Part shown: in pieces, positions 16,342 to 24,757 of the stretch
Layout of the letters: every line of letters starts with the position of its first letter
Position numbering within the stretch: position 1 is the stretch's first letter
DNA from: Oceanimonas smirnovii ATCC BAA-899
Lineage (GTDB): Bacteria; Pseudomonadota; Gammaproteobacteria; Enterobacterales; Aeromonadaceae
NCBI RefSeq assembly: GCF_000381965.1
Contig: NZ_KB908458.1
Coordinates: forward strand, 169,563-233,562
Reading direction: 5' to 3'
Length of the DNA: 64,000 bases
The notes under the pieces: generated by a model
What the model was told of the DNA's origin: nothing
Database searches by the model: none
Seen by the model: the letters and a program-made list of their open reading frames with translations, nothing else
Program-made: the position numbers and the translations under genes

Positions 16342-17876
16342 CGCGCGTTGCCGGGGTTAACCGGAAACACCGGAAACGGCCCCGGCTTCAGCCAGCGCCA
16401 GCCTGCTTCCTGATACAGGGCATTGGCTGAGCGCGGATCCAGCATCAGTGCCGCCAGCGGCCCCAGGGGTTGATCCATGGGGACCAGCATATCTCCCAGC
16501 CCCAGCCTCAGCTCACCGGCTTCAGTACGCGCCTGTACCCGCCATTTTTCTCTGACACCCGGTTTTGCTCTGGGCTGTGGCTGCAGCGCCTCTATCAGGA
16601 TGCGCTCGGCCCGGACGTCTTGGGGTGCCCGTAACGTCATAAAGCGAATATGATGCCGTTCAAGCCAGCGAGCCATTCGTTCACGTTCCCGTGTGATGGC
16701 ATAGGCTGGCGGCAACAATACCTGCTCCCCGGCCACGATGGCGTTGTAATTAACAAACTCATGATAACGGCGCTCACCGCTGCTGAGTCTGACCAGTGGC
16801 AGCCTCACCTCGGGCTTGGCATGATTACGGGCAAAGTGCACATCCATGCTCAGGGAGCGATCCGCGCCGGCCGACTGCCACTGTGCTTGAGCTTGCCGCG
16901 ACACCGCCATCAGCCGCTGGCTGTCGTCGGCCGCCAGCTGCAGCAGGCTTAGCAGGGCCAGATACTGCTTGCGAACCCGCTCGGCAATATTGCGCGGCGT
17001 GGCGTAACTGCCGCTTTTATTGTCCAGCCGGCTTTCCACCAGCACAGACACCCGCCCCTGCATGGCCGCATAGTTACGCAGATTGGTAATGCCCAGGCCA
17101 CCCCGGGCCACCCGCTGCCCCAGCTGCGTAATTTCCCCCCGGTAGGCCTCGGCCCTGACGCCGGTTTCGCTGACCTTGCGGATCAGCGCCGGCAGCAGAT
17201 AGCCGGCGGTATAATCCTGCAGGCGGGCATCGATATTAGGGTTGTTGCCCACCTCGAACTGCACTTCCACATCGGTAAGCCAGCCCTGCTGTCTGGTCAG
17301 CACCCGTTTCCAGATGCCCGACTCGTGCGCGTCGTATACCAGATCCGGATCAAAAGTATGCAGCGCATTCACCAGCAGCCGGGTTTCGCCGGCGTTCAGC
17401 GCCACATAGTCAATATTGGTGTTGTCGTTATTGGCATTGTGCCGACGGGATAAATCCCGGCCGTCGGGGTTGGCCATGGGCACCAGCACCAGATTCAGCC
17501 GCTCCAGCAAAACCTTATGCCGGCCCAGAGTCAGCTCCTGTGCCAGTTGCTGCACCGCTTCGGCACCGGCGGGTTCATTACCGTGCTGGGCCGCCAGCAC
17601 CAGCACTGTGGCCTTGCCGGGCTCGGGCCGGTAATGCTGCAGAAAGGCCGGTGAAGAGGATATCAGCAGGGCATGAACCGGACGGCCGCCGGCAGAAGTG
17701 CCAATGTGAACCCTATGAGACCGATCGTTGTGTTCGGCCAGGGTAAACAGGTAGTGGTCAATGTCGCGGCTGTCGGGCAACGACAAATAATTTGCTTTCT
17801 TTAATGGCGTCAAGGGTTCCAATCCGGCCCAACCCTGATTTCCCCAGAGGAACAGCAGCAACCACAAAAGACGCAT
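16293..17876 (-). CDS. secreted M14-family zinc carboxypeptidase
   Basis: Predicted exported metallopeptidase that removes C-terminal residues from peptides or peptidoglycan fragments. A signal peptide (MRLLWLLLFLWGNQGWA) precedes an M14 domain with the zinc motif QHGNEPAGAE (HxxE), the segment MANPDGRDLSRRHN with the substrate-binding Arg/Asn, and the third ligand in VYDAHES. The C-terminal 200 residues have no recognised domain. At 527 residues it is longer than a bare M14 domain. The end overlaps the sirB-like gene. Confidence 0.85.
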   Translation of the reverse strand: MRLLWLLLFLWGNQGWAGLEPLTPLKKANYLSLPDSRDIDHYLFTLAEHNDRSHRVHIGTSAGGRPVHALLISSSPAFLQHYRPEPGKATVLVLAAQHGNEPAGAEAVQQLAQELTLGRHKVLLERLNLVLVPMANPDGRDLSRRHNANNDNTNIDYVALNAGETRLLVNALHTFDPDLVYDAHESGIWKRVLTRQQGWLTDVEVQFEVGNNPNIDARLQDYTAGYLLPALIRKVSETGVRAEAYRGEITQLGQRVARGGLGITNLRNYAAMQGRVSVLVESRLDNKSGSYATPRNIAERVRKQYLALLSLLQLAADDSQRLMAVSRQAQAQWQSAGADRSLSMDVHFARNHAKPEVRLPLVRLSSGERRYHEFVNYNAIVAGEQVLLPPAYAITRERERMARWLERHHIRFMTLRAPQDVRAERILIEALQPQPRAKPGVREKWRVQARTEAGELRLGLGDMLVPMDQPLGPLAALMLDPRSANALYQEAGWRWLKPGPFPVFPVNPGNARYSTSQDSGDLVTAAP

Positions 17877-17930
17877 AGAAACCCCAAATAGTTATATAAA
17901 TATCAAAAGGTTATAGTTCTAAAATCACAT

Positions 17931-17946
17931 TGCAGCAAGCGCTGCA
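17931..17946. promoter_or_regulatory. palindrome upstream of the WYL regulator
   Basis: TGCAGC and GCTGCA flank AAGC. It lies about 80 bases before the WYL promoter and about 55 bases before the divergent peptidase gene, a possible operator for either. Only the symmetry supports it. Confidence 0.35.
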
Positions 17947-18023
17947 GAACGTCAGGAACAGACCGAAAAACAGCAACTGTGGAAAAATGGCGACACTCGC
18001 TCATGAAAAAGGTGCGTCAAAAC

Positions 18024-18051
18024 TTGTCACACCCTGTGCCTAGGATACAAT
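18024..18051 (+). promoter_or_regulatory. promoter of the WYL-ftsZ-like unit
   Basis: TTGTCA (18024-18029) and TACAAT (18046-18051) are 16 bases apart and 25 bases before the WYL-gene start. This is the only strong promoter-like sequence noticed upstream of the pair. Confidence 0.6.
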
Positions 18052-18075
18052 CATCCCAAGCAAGAGGGCATAACC

Positions 18076-19038
18076 ATGAGTAAGAAACTGCTGAGACAAC
18101 TGACCCTGGCGCGCTGTGTTCCCTACCGTCCATACAAGCTGACCGCACGCCAGCTGCAAGAAAAACTGGAAGAAGAAGGAATTCAGGTAAGCCTGCGGAC
18201 CGTACAGCGGGATCTGGAAGAAATGTCGGGCATGGGCCTGTTTGATCTGACTTCCGATGATCGCAGCAAACCCCACGGCTGGTGTTTCGAACGCAATGGT
18301 TTGAACGACTTCGCCAACTTTATGCCGCTGGGCCTGGCCATGGCACTCAAGACCTGGAACGACCAGGCCGCCGACCTGCTGCCAGCCAGCGTGCTGACCG
18401 AACTGACGCCCATCATCGACAAGGCGACTCAGGTTATTAACGACAGCCAGAGCGAGCTCGCCGGTCGCTGGATGGAAAACGTGATACAGCTGCCCAAGCC
18501 CTTTGCCGGCAGTCCGGAAATGCGCCGCGCCACCACCATACGCGACGCCCTGTGGCGTGGCCGCAAGTTTACCGCCGAAATCAAGCGCCAGATCAAGGGC
18601 CGCACCGTGTGGCTGCGCTATGAGCAGGTTAACCCGCTGGGCATTGTCAGCCGCAAAGACGGCACCATGCTGCTGTGCACCATGACCGACATGGATCCGA
18701 AGATTTACGGCATTCCCTTTGAGCACATCAAGGATGTGGAGCTGACCAGCCGGCCGGTTACTCAGCCTCGTGAGTTCAGCACCCACAAACTGGTGCGGGA
18801 AAAAGGCTATCAGGAAGAGGCAGAAACCATTCGTTTTGTTGGCCGCATTGCCAACTCGGGCCGCCCGCTGCTGGAAGACACCATTCCGGGTCACAATCCG
18901 CGTTTGACCCGTTATGACAAGCAGAGCATGATGGTAGAAACCGATGTGAAAGATTCGCCCGAATTCCGGCGATGGCTCACCGATATGGCCGGCAAGGTAG
19001 AAATACTGGCCCCGGAATCACTGAAGTCCGCCAAATAA
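18076..19038 (+). CDS. WYL-family transcriptional regulator
   Basis: A 320-residue protein with an N-terminal winged helix-turn-helix (TARQLQEKLEEEGIQVSLRTVQRDLEEM, residues about 23-50), a linker, and a WYL-type ligand domain (PLGIVSRKDGTMLLCTM). The WYL tripeptide itself is replaced by MLL. A conserved WCX-like C-terminal domain follows. Such regulators sense nucleic acids or nucleotides and often control DNA-damage, defence or accessory genes. An intrinsic terminator and then an FtsZ-like gene follow 64 bases downstream, so it is the obvious candidate regulator of that gene. No phage-defence genes are adjacent. Confidence 0.82.
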   Translation: MSKKLLRQLTLARCVPYRPYKLTARQLQEKLEEEGIQVSLRTVQRDLEEMSGMGLFDLTSDDRSKPHGWCFERNGLNDFANFMPLGLAMALKTWNDQAADLLPASVLTELTPIIDKATQVINDSQSELAGRWMENVIQLPKPFAGSPEMRRATTIRDALWRGRKFTAEIKRQIKGRTVWLRYEQVNPLGIVSRKDGTMLLCTMTDMDPKIYGIPFEHIKDVELTSRPVTQPREFSTHKLVREKGYQEEAETIRFVGRIANSGRPLLEDTIPGHNPRLTRYDKQSMMVETDVKDSPEFRRWLTDMAGKVEILAPESLKSAK

Positions 19039-19057
19039 AGGCACCCACACCGATGAT

Positions 19058-19088
19058 AAGGGCTGACTGGTTCAGCCCTTTGTTTTTT
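19058..19088 (+). terminator. intrinsic terminator immediately before the ftsZ-like gene
   Basis: Nine-pair stem AAGGGCTGA/TCAGCCCTT with a five-base loop, then TG and six T on the plus strand. The ribosome site GGAG of the next gene begins four bases after the T-run. There is no room for a promoter between terminator and start codon. Confidence 0.85.
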
Positions 19089-19101
19089 CACGGAGACCAG
19101 G

Positions 19102-20184
19102 ATGGATCAGATCCTTTTTGAGCCCGCCGAACCCGACTGCGACACCATTCGCATCAGCGTAGTGGGTGTGGGCGGCTGTGGCGGCAACACCGTCAACCTG
19201 CTGGCCGATCATCAGTTACCGGCCCATGTCAGCACCATGGCCATGAACACAGATGCCAAGGCCCTGCAACAAAGCCGGGTAGAAATTCTGCAGCTGGGTC
19301 GTGAGCTGACCCGGGGTCTGGGTGCCGGTGCCGAAGCGGAAACCGGCCGCAAAGCCGCCGAGGAAAGTGAAGACGAGATCCGCGCCCGTCTGCAAGGCGC
19401 GGATCTGTGCTTTATTACCGCCGGCATGGGCGGTGGCACCGGCACCGGTGCCGCTCCTGTAGTGGCGCGCCTGGCCCGGGAAATGAACATAATGACGGTG
19501 GCCATCGTTACCCGTCCCTTTGGCTTTGAAGGCAAAAAGCGCGCTCAGGCGGCGGAACACGGCCTGGAAACCCTGGCCGAGCATACCGACGCCCTGCTGG
19601 TATTGCCCAATGACTATCTGCTGCGGGTACTGGGTGCCCGCACGCCACTGCTGAAGGCGTTTTCTGAGAGCAGCAAGGTCATTCAGAATGCCGTACGTGG
19701 CCTGGCCGACATCATCGGTCAGACCGGCCTGATTAACATCGACTTTGCCGATGTGCGCACCATTATGAGCCAGCAGGGCAAGGCAGTAATGGGCATTGGC
19801 CTGGCCAGTGGTGAAAACAAGGTGGAAGAAGCCACCCTGCAGGCCCTGAACAATCCGCTGCTGGAAAAAGTAGAGCTGGAGCGCGCCCGGGGCGTGCTGC
19901 TCAATGTGGTCGCCTCAGCGGATATCGGGCTGGATGATTTTCAGAAAATCGGTGATCGCGTAGCCGAAAGTGTGGGCGAAGAAGCCACTGTGGTGTCGGG
20001 TATTACCCTGGATCCGGACTTAACCGACAGCATTCAGGTCACCATGATCGCCACCGGTATTCAGCCGCCAAAAGAAACCATAGCGCCGGTGCAGCAACCT
20101 CAGCATCAGCCCGGCCAGCCAGCAGAACAGCCGCTGCAGGAAGGTCTGGATATTCCGGCGTTTCTGCGCCAGCGCCAGCAATAA
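19102..20184 (+). CDS. FtsZ homologue outside the dcw cluster (possible second FtsZ)
   Basis: Tubulin-like GTPase. The 360-residue protein has the nucleotide loop GVGGCGGN (22-29; usual FtsZ has GGGGGN), the tubulin signature GGGTGTG (110-116), the catalytic T7 loop NIDFADVR (212-219) and a short linker ending in DIPAFLRQRQQ (350-360), the peptide that binds FtsA/ZipA in standard FtsZ. All parts needed for GTP hydrolysis and polymerisation are present. The start keeps the FEP of ordinary FtsZ but the body differs in many places conserved in gammaproteobacterial FtsZ. Neighbours are a WYL regulator and gltS, not ftsQA or lpxC, so this is either a paralogue or a relocated main FtsZ. GGAG is six bases before ATG. 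Confidence 0.9.
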   Translation: MDQILFEPAEPDCDTIRISVVGVGGCGGNTVNLLADHQLPAHVSTMAMNTDAKALQQSRVEILQLGRELTRGLGAGAEAETGRKAAEESEDEIRARLQGADLCFITAGMGGGTGTGAAPVVARLAREMNIMTVAIVTRPFGFEGKKRAQAAEHGLETLAEHTDALLVLPNDYLLRVLGARTPLLKAFSESSKVIQNAVRGLADIIGQTGLINIDFADVRTIMSQQGKAVMGIGLASGENKVEEATLQALNNPLLEKVELERARGVLLNVVASADIGLDDFQKIGDRVAESVGEEATVVSGITLDPDLTDSIQVTMIATGIQPPKETIAPVQQPQHQPGQPAEQPLQEGLDIPAFLRQRQQ

Positions 20185-20194
20185 TTTCAGGTAC

Positions 20195-20229
20195 AAAAAA
20201 AGGCCGACGCAATGCACCGGCCTTTTTTA
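20195..20229. terminator. bidirectional terminator between the ftsZ-like gene and gltS
   Basis: AAAAAAAGGCCG pairs with CGGCCTTTTTT around a ten-base loop; A-run and T-run on both sides suit the convergent genes. Confidence 0.85.
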
Positions 20230-20245
20230 ATGCTCAAACCCGGAC

Positions 20246-21454
20246 TCAGCCAAACACGTTCAGGCACCAGGTAATGGCCGGAATGGCCACGATATCGATC
20301 AGTACGGCACCACACAAAGGCGCCACAATAAAGGCCTTGTGGGAGAAAACCCGATAACGATCGCACACAGCACCCATATTGGCCACCGCATTGGGAGTGG
20401 CACCCAGACCATGCCCCACAAAGCCGGCACAAAGCACGGCAGCATCATAGTTACGGCCCATCAGCCGGAACATCACAAAGTAGGCCAGCAGAATAATGGC
20501 CAGGGTCTGCACCGCCAGAATGATCATCAGGGTTGCGCCCAAATCCGCCAGCTGCCACAGCTTCAGCGACATCATCGCCATGGTCAGAAAAATACCCAGA
20601 CAAAAATCCCCCACCAGGGTATTGGCACTGTCGGAAATGGGCAGCAGACGTATCAGCTCATTGAGATTACGAATTATGATAGCCACAAACATGGCACCCA
20701 CATAGGAGGGCAGAATCACATCAAAATGGGCGCGCAGGTTATCACTCAGCCACAGCCCCACCACCATGGTGCACAATACCAGGGTGACGCTTTTCAGCAG
20801 CAGGGTACCGGTGACGGTTTCCCGGCCGGGCTTTTCGGCCTCTTTCAGCGCTTCCAGCTCGTGTACCTGCTCCGCCTCAATGGCCACCTTGTGGCGCTTG
20901 ATCAGCAGACGGGCCACAGGCGCACCCAGCAGACCGCCGGCGACCATACCAAAGGTAGCCGCCGCCAGCGCGGCCGTAGTGGCGCCGGTTACCCCCAGCG
21001 CCTCGGCCTCGGGACCAAAAGCGGCGGCAGCGCCAAAGCCGCCTTCCAGTGATACGGCACCGGCCATCAGACCCAGCAGCGGATGCTCGCCCAATACAGA
21101 TGCCATACTGATGCCAATGGTGTTCTGCAAAATGGCCAGCACCCAGCAGGCCACCAGATACACCCCCAGCACCTTGCCGCCTTTTTTCAGCAGTGCCAGG
21201 CTGCCGCCCAGACCTACGGTGGCAAAAAATGCAATCATCAGCGGGCTTTGCAGTGCCAGATCAAACCTGAACTCCACCTGTGCCCAGTCCCGGGCCAGCC
21301 AGGCAAATACCGCAAAACCAAAACCACCAATCACAGGTGCCGGCACGCACAGCTGATGCAGCACCGGAATACGGCGTTGCAGATACATACCCAGCATCAG
21401 CAACAGCGCCGCCAGCGTGGTGGTGGTCATTACATCGAAGGTCATTACATTCAT
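20246..21454 (-). CDS. gltS: sodium/glutamate symporter GltS
   Basis: Na+-driven glutamate uptake across the inner membrane. The 402-residue protein (E. coli 401) has about ten hydrophobic segments arranged as two inverted halves, each with a Gly-rich re-entrant loop: MAGAVSLEGGFGAAAAFG and the second-half GFVGHGLGATPNAVANM. It is 39 bases downstream of hutG in the same direction, pairing glutamate production with glutamate import. Confidence 0.95.
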   Translation of the reverse strand: MNVMTFDVMTTTTLAALLLMLGMYLQRRIPVLHQLCVPAPVIGGFGFAVFAWLARDWAQVEFRFDLALQSPLMIAFFATVGLGGSLALLKKGGKVLGVYLVACWVLAILQNTIGISMASVLGEHPLLGLMAGAVSLEGGFGAAAAFGPEAEALGVTGATTAALAAATFGMVAGGLLGAPVARLLIKRHKVAIEAEQVHELEALKEAEKPGRETVTGTLLLKSVTLVLCTMVVGLWLSDNLRAHFDVILPSYVGAMFVAIIIRNLNELIRLLPISDSANTLVGDFCLGIFLTMAMMSLKLWQLADLGATLMIILAVQTLAIILLAYFVMFRLMGRNYDAAVLCAGFVGHGLGATPNAVANMGAVCDRYRVFSHKAFIVAPLCGAVLIDIVAIPAITWCLNVFG

Positions 21455-21493
21455 AACATATCCCTATTGATACAGCTTTCAGGGGCCTGCTGA

Positions 21494-22444
21494 TCAGCCG
21501 GCAAGGCGGGCCAGCAGGCGGGCGGCCACACGGGCCGTGAGTGACTGGTGATCACGGGACGGATTCAGCTCGGCAATATCCGCCATCATCACCTTGTTGC
21601 TGGCAAGAATGCGGTCGAGCGCCGCCTCCAGCAGACCCATATCCATGCCCCGCACCGCCGGCGCACTCACGCCCGGTGCCAGGCTGGCAGGTAAGACATC
21701 CAGACAAATCGTCAGATAAATCACATCGGCTTCAGCCAGTGCCATATCTACCGCATCAAACAGCGGTATCGGATTCCAGCTGAGCAGCTGCTCATCGTGG
21801 ACAATGCGGGTATTGAGCTCGGCCGCACGCTCAAACAGCGCCGCCGTGTTATGGCACCGGCTGACACCAATGCAGGTGTAGTGAAACGCCGTATTCAGCT
21901 GCTCACACAAGTGGGCACACTGGTTAAAAGGAGTACCGGAGCTGGGCCGGGCGGAACGACGCAAATCCAGATGAGCATCAAAATTGATAATACCCACTTT
22001 GGGCAAGGTACCCTGCGCCTGCAGGTGCTGCATCAGACCGCTGAAGCTGCCAAAGGCAATTTCATGTCCCCCGCCCAGGCCTACCACCTTGTGACCTTCA
22101 TTCAGCAGACGGGCCACCTGTTCGGCGTAAATCGCCTGGGCACTCTCCAGCTCATCTTCATGACAAATAACATCACCGCCGTCATAGACAGGACGGCTGC
22201 CATGCCAGGACAGATTGGCAGCAGCACAACGCAACGCCCTCGGACCGGCAGCAGCACCCGGGTTACCCTGATTCCGGCGCACACCGGCATCGCTGCAAAA
22301 GCCAAGCAACGCCACCCCGGTCGGCGCATTACCAAACAACGACTGCACCTGCTGATGCCAGCGCAGTGCCAGCGGGCCTTCGTCGGTATCGGTCCGGCCT
22401 TGCCAGACATTCATATCAGCCGTTTTGTAGGTGGTTTGCTTCAT
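21494..22444 (-). CDS. hutG: formimidoylglutamase (arginase family)
   Basis: Last step of histidine degradation, releasing glutamate and formamide. The 316-residue protein has the manganese motifs GGGHE (124-128) and NFDAHLD (155-160) and the family segment APGVSAPAVRG. At the third metal motif, where many arginase-family proteins have DxD, the sequence reads ICLDVLP; I am not sure whether Cys is usual in bacterial HutG. No hutH, hutU or hutI is in the window. AGGAG precedes the ATG at 22442-22444. It sits between an IclR regulator and gltS. Confidence 0.9.
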   Translation of the reverse strand: MKQTTYKTADMNVWQGRTDTDEGPLALRWHQQVQSLFGNAPTGVALLGFCSDAGVRRNQGNPGAAAGPRALRCAAANLSWHGSRPVYDGGDVICHEDELESAQAIYAEQVARLLNEGHKVVGLGGGHEIAFGSFSGLMQHLQAQGTLPKVGIINFDAHLDLRRSARPSSGTPFNQCAHLCEQLNTAFHYTCIGVSRCHNTAALFERAAELNTRIVHDEQLLSWNPIPLFDAVDMALAEADVIYLTICLDVLPASLAPGVSAPAVRGMDMGLLEAALDRILASNKVMMADIAELNPSRDHQSLTARVAARLLARLAG

Positions 22445-22465
22445 GATTGACTCCTGCTTTTTATA

Positions 22466-23188
22466 TTAATAACTCATGGCACCCAGACGCTGGGCCGCCT
22501 CACAGGTCCAGCGAATCCACTGACCGGCCAGGGTGCCCACCCGCTCAGCGGGTGCCATCAGGCTGATGCCGCCCAGCAGGTGATCCCGGCCGCTTAATAC
22601 CGGTGCGCTGACTCCCCAGATAGTCGAATCCAGCTCACCTTCTGATACGGCGTATCCCTGCTCTCGCACCCTGGCCAGCTCTGCCAGCATGAGGTCCTGT
22701 TCGGCATCATCCAGGCTCGCCAGTACACTATTGCGCAGCGTGTTGCCGGCAAAAGCCAGCAGCACTTTGGCACTGGCTCCCCGCCGCAATGGCTGAGACT
22801 GGCCTTTCTGATAGCAGCAGCGCAGCGCCTGGGAGCTGTCGATCATCTCCACACACAGAGCCCGGTGGCCGGACAGCATCATCAGGGCGGCACTCTCACC
22901 GGTACGCACCGCCAGTTCACTGAGTAACGGCCGGGCCCAGGTGAGCATACTGTTGTGCTGTTCAAAGCCCGCTGCCAGCTGCACCGCCATGGGGCCGGGA
23001 GCGTAATAGCCGCTTTGCCGTTCCTGCACCAGTGACCAGCGCGACAAGGTGCTCAGGTAACGATACACACTGGAAAGAGGCAGGCCGGTCTGCTCTGCCA
23101 GTGTTTTGGCGGTCAGGGGTTCGGCAGCCACTGCCAGCGCTGACAACAACGCAAATGTTTTATCCTGGGAGGGTGTTTTTTCAGCCAT
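22466..23188 (-). CDS. IclR-family transcriptional regulator
   Basis: A 240-residue protein with an N-terminal winged helix (LTAKTLAEQTGLPLSSVYRYLSTL) and a C-terminal effector domain (GASAKVLLAF ... GYAVSEGELDSTIWGVSAPVL). It is the first gene of a leftward set with hutG and gltS and likely controls them. The effector is unknown; histidine-pathway intermediates or glutamate are guesses. AGGAG precedes the start. A palindrome lies about 57 bases upstream. Confidence 0.9.
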   Translation of the reverse strand: MAEKTPSQDKTFALLSALAVAAEPLTAKTLAEQTGLPLSSVYRYLSTLSRWSLVQERQSGYYAPGPMAVQLAAGFEQHNSMLTWARPLLSELAVRTGESAALMMLSGHRALCVEMIDSSQALRCCYQKGQSQPLRRGASAKVLLAFAGNTLRNSVLASLDDAEQDLMLAELARVREQGYAVSEGELDSTIWGVSAPVLSGRDHLLGGISLMAPAERVGTLAGQWIRWTCEAAQRLGAMSY

Positions 23189-23244
23189 TGGGTTCTCCTG
23201 AAGAGCGCGACCTTCGCTCGAAAAGCGACCTGTGTAAAATCAGA

Positions 23245-23261
23245 TTCTCAAAATATGAGAA
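23245..23261. promoter_or_regulatory. candidate IclR operator
   Basis: TTCTCA-AAATA-TGAGAA, a perfect 17-base inverted repeat, lies about 57 bases upstream of the iclR-type gene. Its size fits operators of this family. It may mediate autoregulation. Confidence 0.5.
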
Positions 23262-23359
23262 ATAATGCTTATTTAAGCAGGTTAATTCCGCACATATGAA
23301 AAAATAAAACAGCTGTACCGATCCGGACAAAGCGTGGCAGGAGAGCAACAAAACAGACG

Positions 23360-23389
23360 AAAAAAAGGGCAGGCCGAACGGCCTGCCCT
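23360..23389 (-). terminator. terminator after the EEP protein, with a 185-base leader of unknown content
   Basis: Ten-pair stem AGGGCAGGCC/GGCCTGCCCT, then seven T on the minus strand. It is 185 bases beyond the stop of the leftward gene at 23575. The intervening 23390-23574 has no protein gene; a small hairpin TTCGGGT/ACCCGAA at 23414-23431 is visible. It may be a long 3' UTR or hold a small RNA. The whole gap 23189-23574 otherwise contains only the iclR upstream region. Confidence 0.8.
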
Positions 23390-23574
23390 GATATGAAGAA
23401 ATTCAGCTGATTCTTCGGGTCACCAACCCGAAAAACTGAAGCTTCGAAAGCAATCTAGGGTCTCGAAAAGCATTTAATCGCTAAAAAGACGCGCTTCCCA
23501 GCATTGCCTTTCCAATGTTTGACCTTGCTCGCGTTATTACTTTCGCGCTCCGTGAAAGCGTGAAGACACTCACA

Positions 23575-24690
23575 TCACGGCATGATATCCACCCATACCA
23601 GCCGGTGATCCGAGCCAAGACTGCGCCGGGCCGGCCTGCCATTGCTCCGCCAGAACCAGCCCGTCTCGTCTTGCTCCGGTGCTGGCCAGTGAACCCCGCT
23701 GGCCAGCGCCTTGAGCCGGACAGACGGCAACACATAATCCAGCCGCAGGCCATTAACATGGGTCCATAACCGGGCCGGCCCCCGGCGAGGCTCAAAGGGC
23801 CGCAGCCGGCGCGCCCCTTGTGATGCCGGCTGCAACCGGCCCCGGCTGACCTCCTGATTAAGCCCCGGATCTGCCAGCAATGAACGAATGGCCCGGCGAA
23901 AACCGTTACCATCCTTGGGATCCGCGTTCAGATCTCCCAGAATCACAAAGTCGGCACCGGCTTCAAGACCACCCCGGCTGCCTTTATCATCCACCAGATA
24001 ATCCGCCCTGCCCGGGCGAATATAATCATGCCAGAGCCGAAGTTCATCGTGATTACGGCAGCTGTTGCGCCGCTCCGGGCCTTCATCAATGGGCGGAGCC
24101 GGATGACTGGCCAGCAAATGCAGCCGCCGCCCGTGCGGCAGGCACACCGGCAGATCGATATGGTTTTTGGAAGACAGCGGTAAAAACGCCAGCACGTCAG
24201 GCGGATAGTAGGACTGGCCGTTCAGCGCCGGCAATCGAGCAGAAGGCATATCTTTCCATAAAAACCGGCGAAAACTGCGCAACTTGTCAGTATCCAGCGG
24301 AAAACGGGATAATACCGCGAAACCGTACTGACCATGAAAGGCACCGAAACCAAGCCCGTCTTGCGGCAACACAGGGGCATCACTGCCATTTAATGCTTTT
24401 GGTCCGGTCAGTCCGGTGTTGACCGGTGCCAGAAAATAATAAGGGTAATCCATGCCCTGCTCACCGGCGGCAAGATATTTCCGGGCAAAAGTAATGAGAT
24501 GATCGGCCTGCCGCGCCTCGCCATCGTGATCAAATTCATTCAGCAGCAAAATATCAGGTCGCACCTGCTGTACCATGGCCGCCAGGTTGTGCAGCTGAAC
24601 ACTGCCGGCTCCGGCTATCTCGTCAGCCAGCGCACCGGAAAAACTGCGATCCAGCGCCACATTAAAGCTGGCAATTCGTAATTTTTGCAC
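23575..24690 (-). CDS. endonuclease/exonuclease/phosphatase (EEP) family protein
   Basis: Predicted metal-dependent phosphoesterase; substrate unknown. The 371-residue protein shows the EEP motifs in order: ASFNV, LLLNEFD (metal-binding Glu), SHPAPP, ILGDLNADP, RLDYVLPS and SDHRLVWVDI. No signal peptide is evident. The start is GTG at 24688-24690 without a convincing ribosome site, so a different start is possible. Relatives include nucleases and phytase-associated proteins. Confidence 0.82.
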   Translation of the reverse strand: MQKLRIASFNVALDRSFSGALADEIAGAGSVQLHNLAAMVQQVRPDILLLNEFDHDGEARQADHLITFARKYLAAGEQGMDYPYYFLAPVNTGLTGPKALNGSDAPVLPQDGLGFGAFHGQYGFAVLSRFPLDTDKLRSFRRFLWKDMPSARLPALNGQSYYPPDVLAFLPLSSKNHIDLPVCLPHGRRLHLLASHPAPPIDEGPERRNSCRNHDELRLWHDYIRPGRADYLVDDKGSRGGLEAGADFVILGDLNADPKDGNGFRRAIRSLLADPGLNQEVSRGRLQPASQGARRLRPFEPRRGPARLWTHVNGLRLDYVLPSVRLKALASGVHWPAPEQDETGWFWRSNGRPARRSLGSDHRLVWVDIMP

Positions 24691-24757
24691 GGGAGTTATT
24701 GCCTTTAGCGTTCAAAATGTCATCATTTTGTATTCAATGTTTTCAGGGAAGAAAACC

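Noticed and set aside
18076..20184. WYL gene plus FtsZ as a phage-defence island
   Set aside because: No nuclease, methylase, helicase or integrase genes nearby and no base-composition shift noticed. A regulatory or division role is more economical, though not proven.
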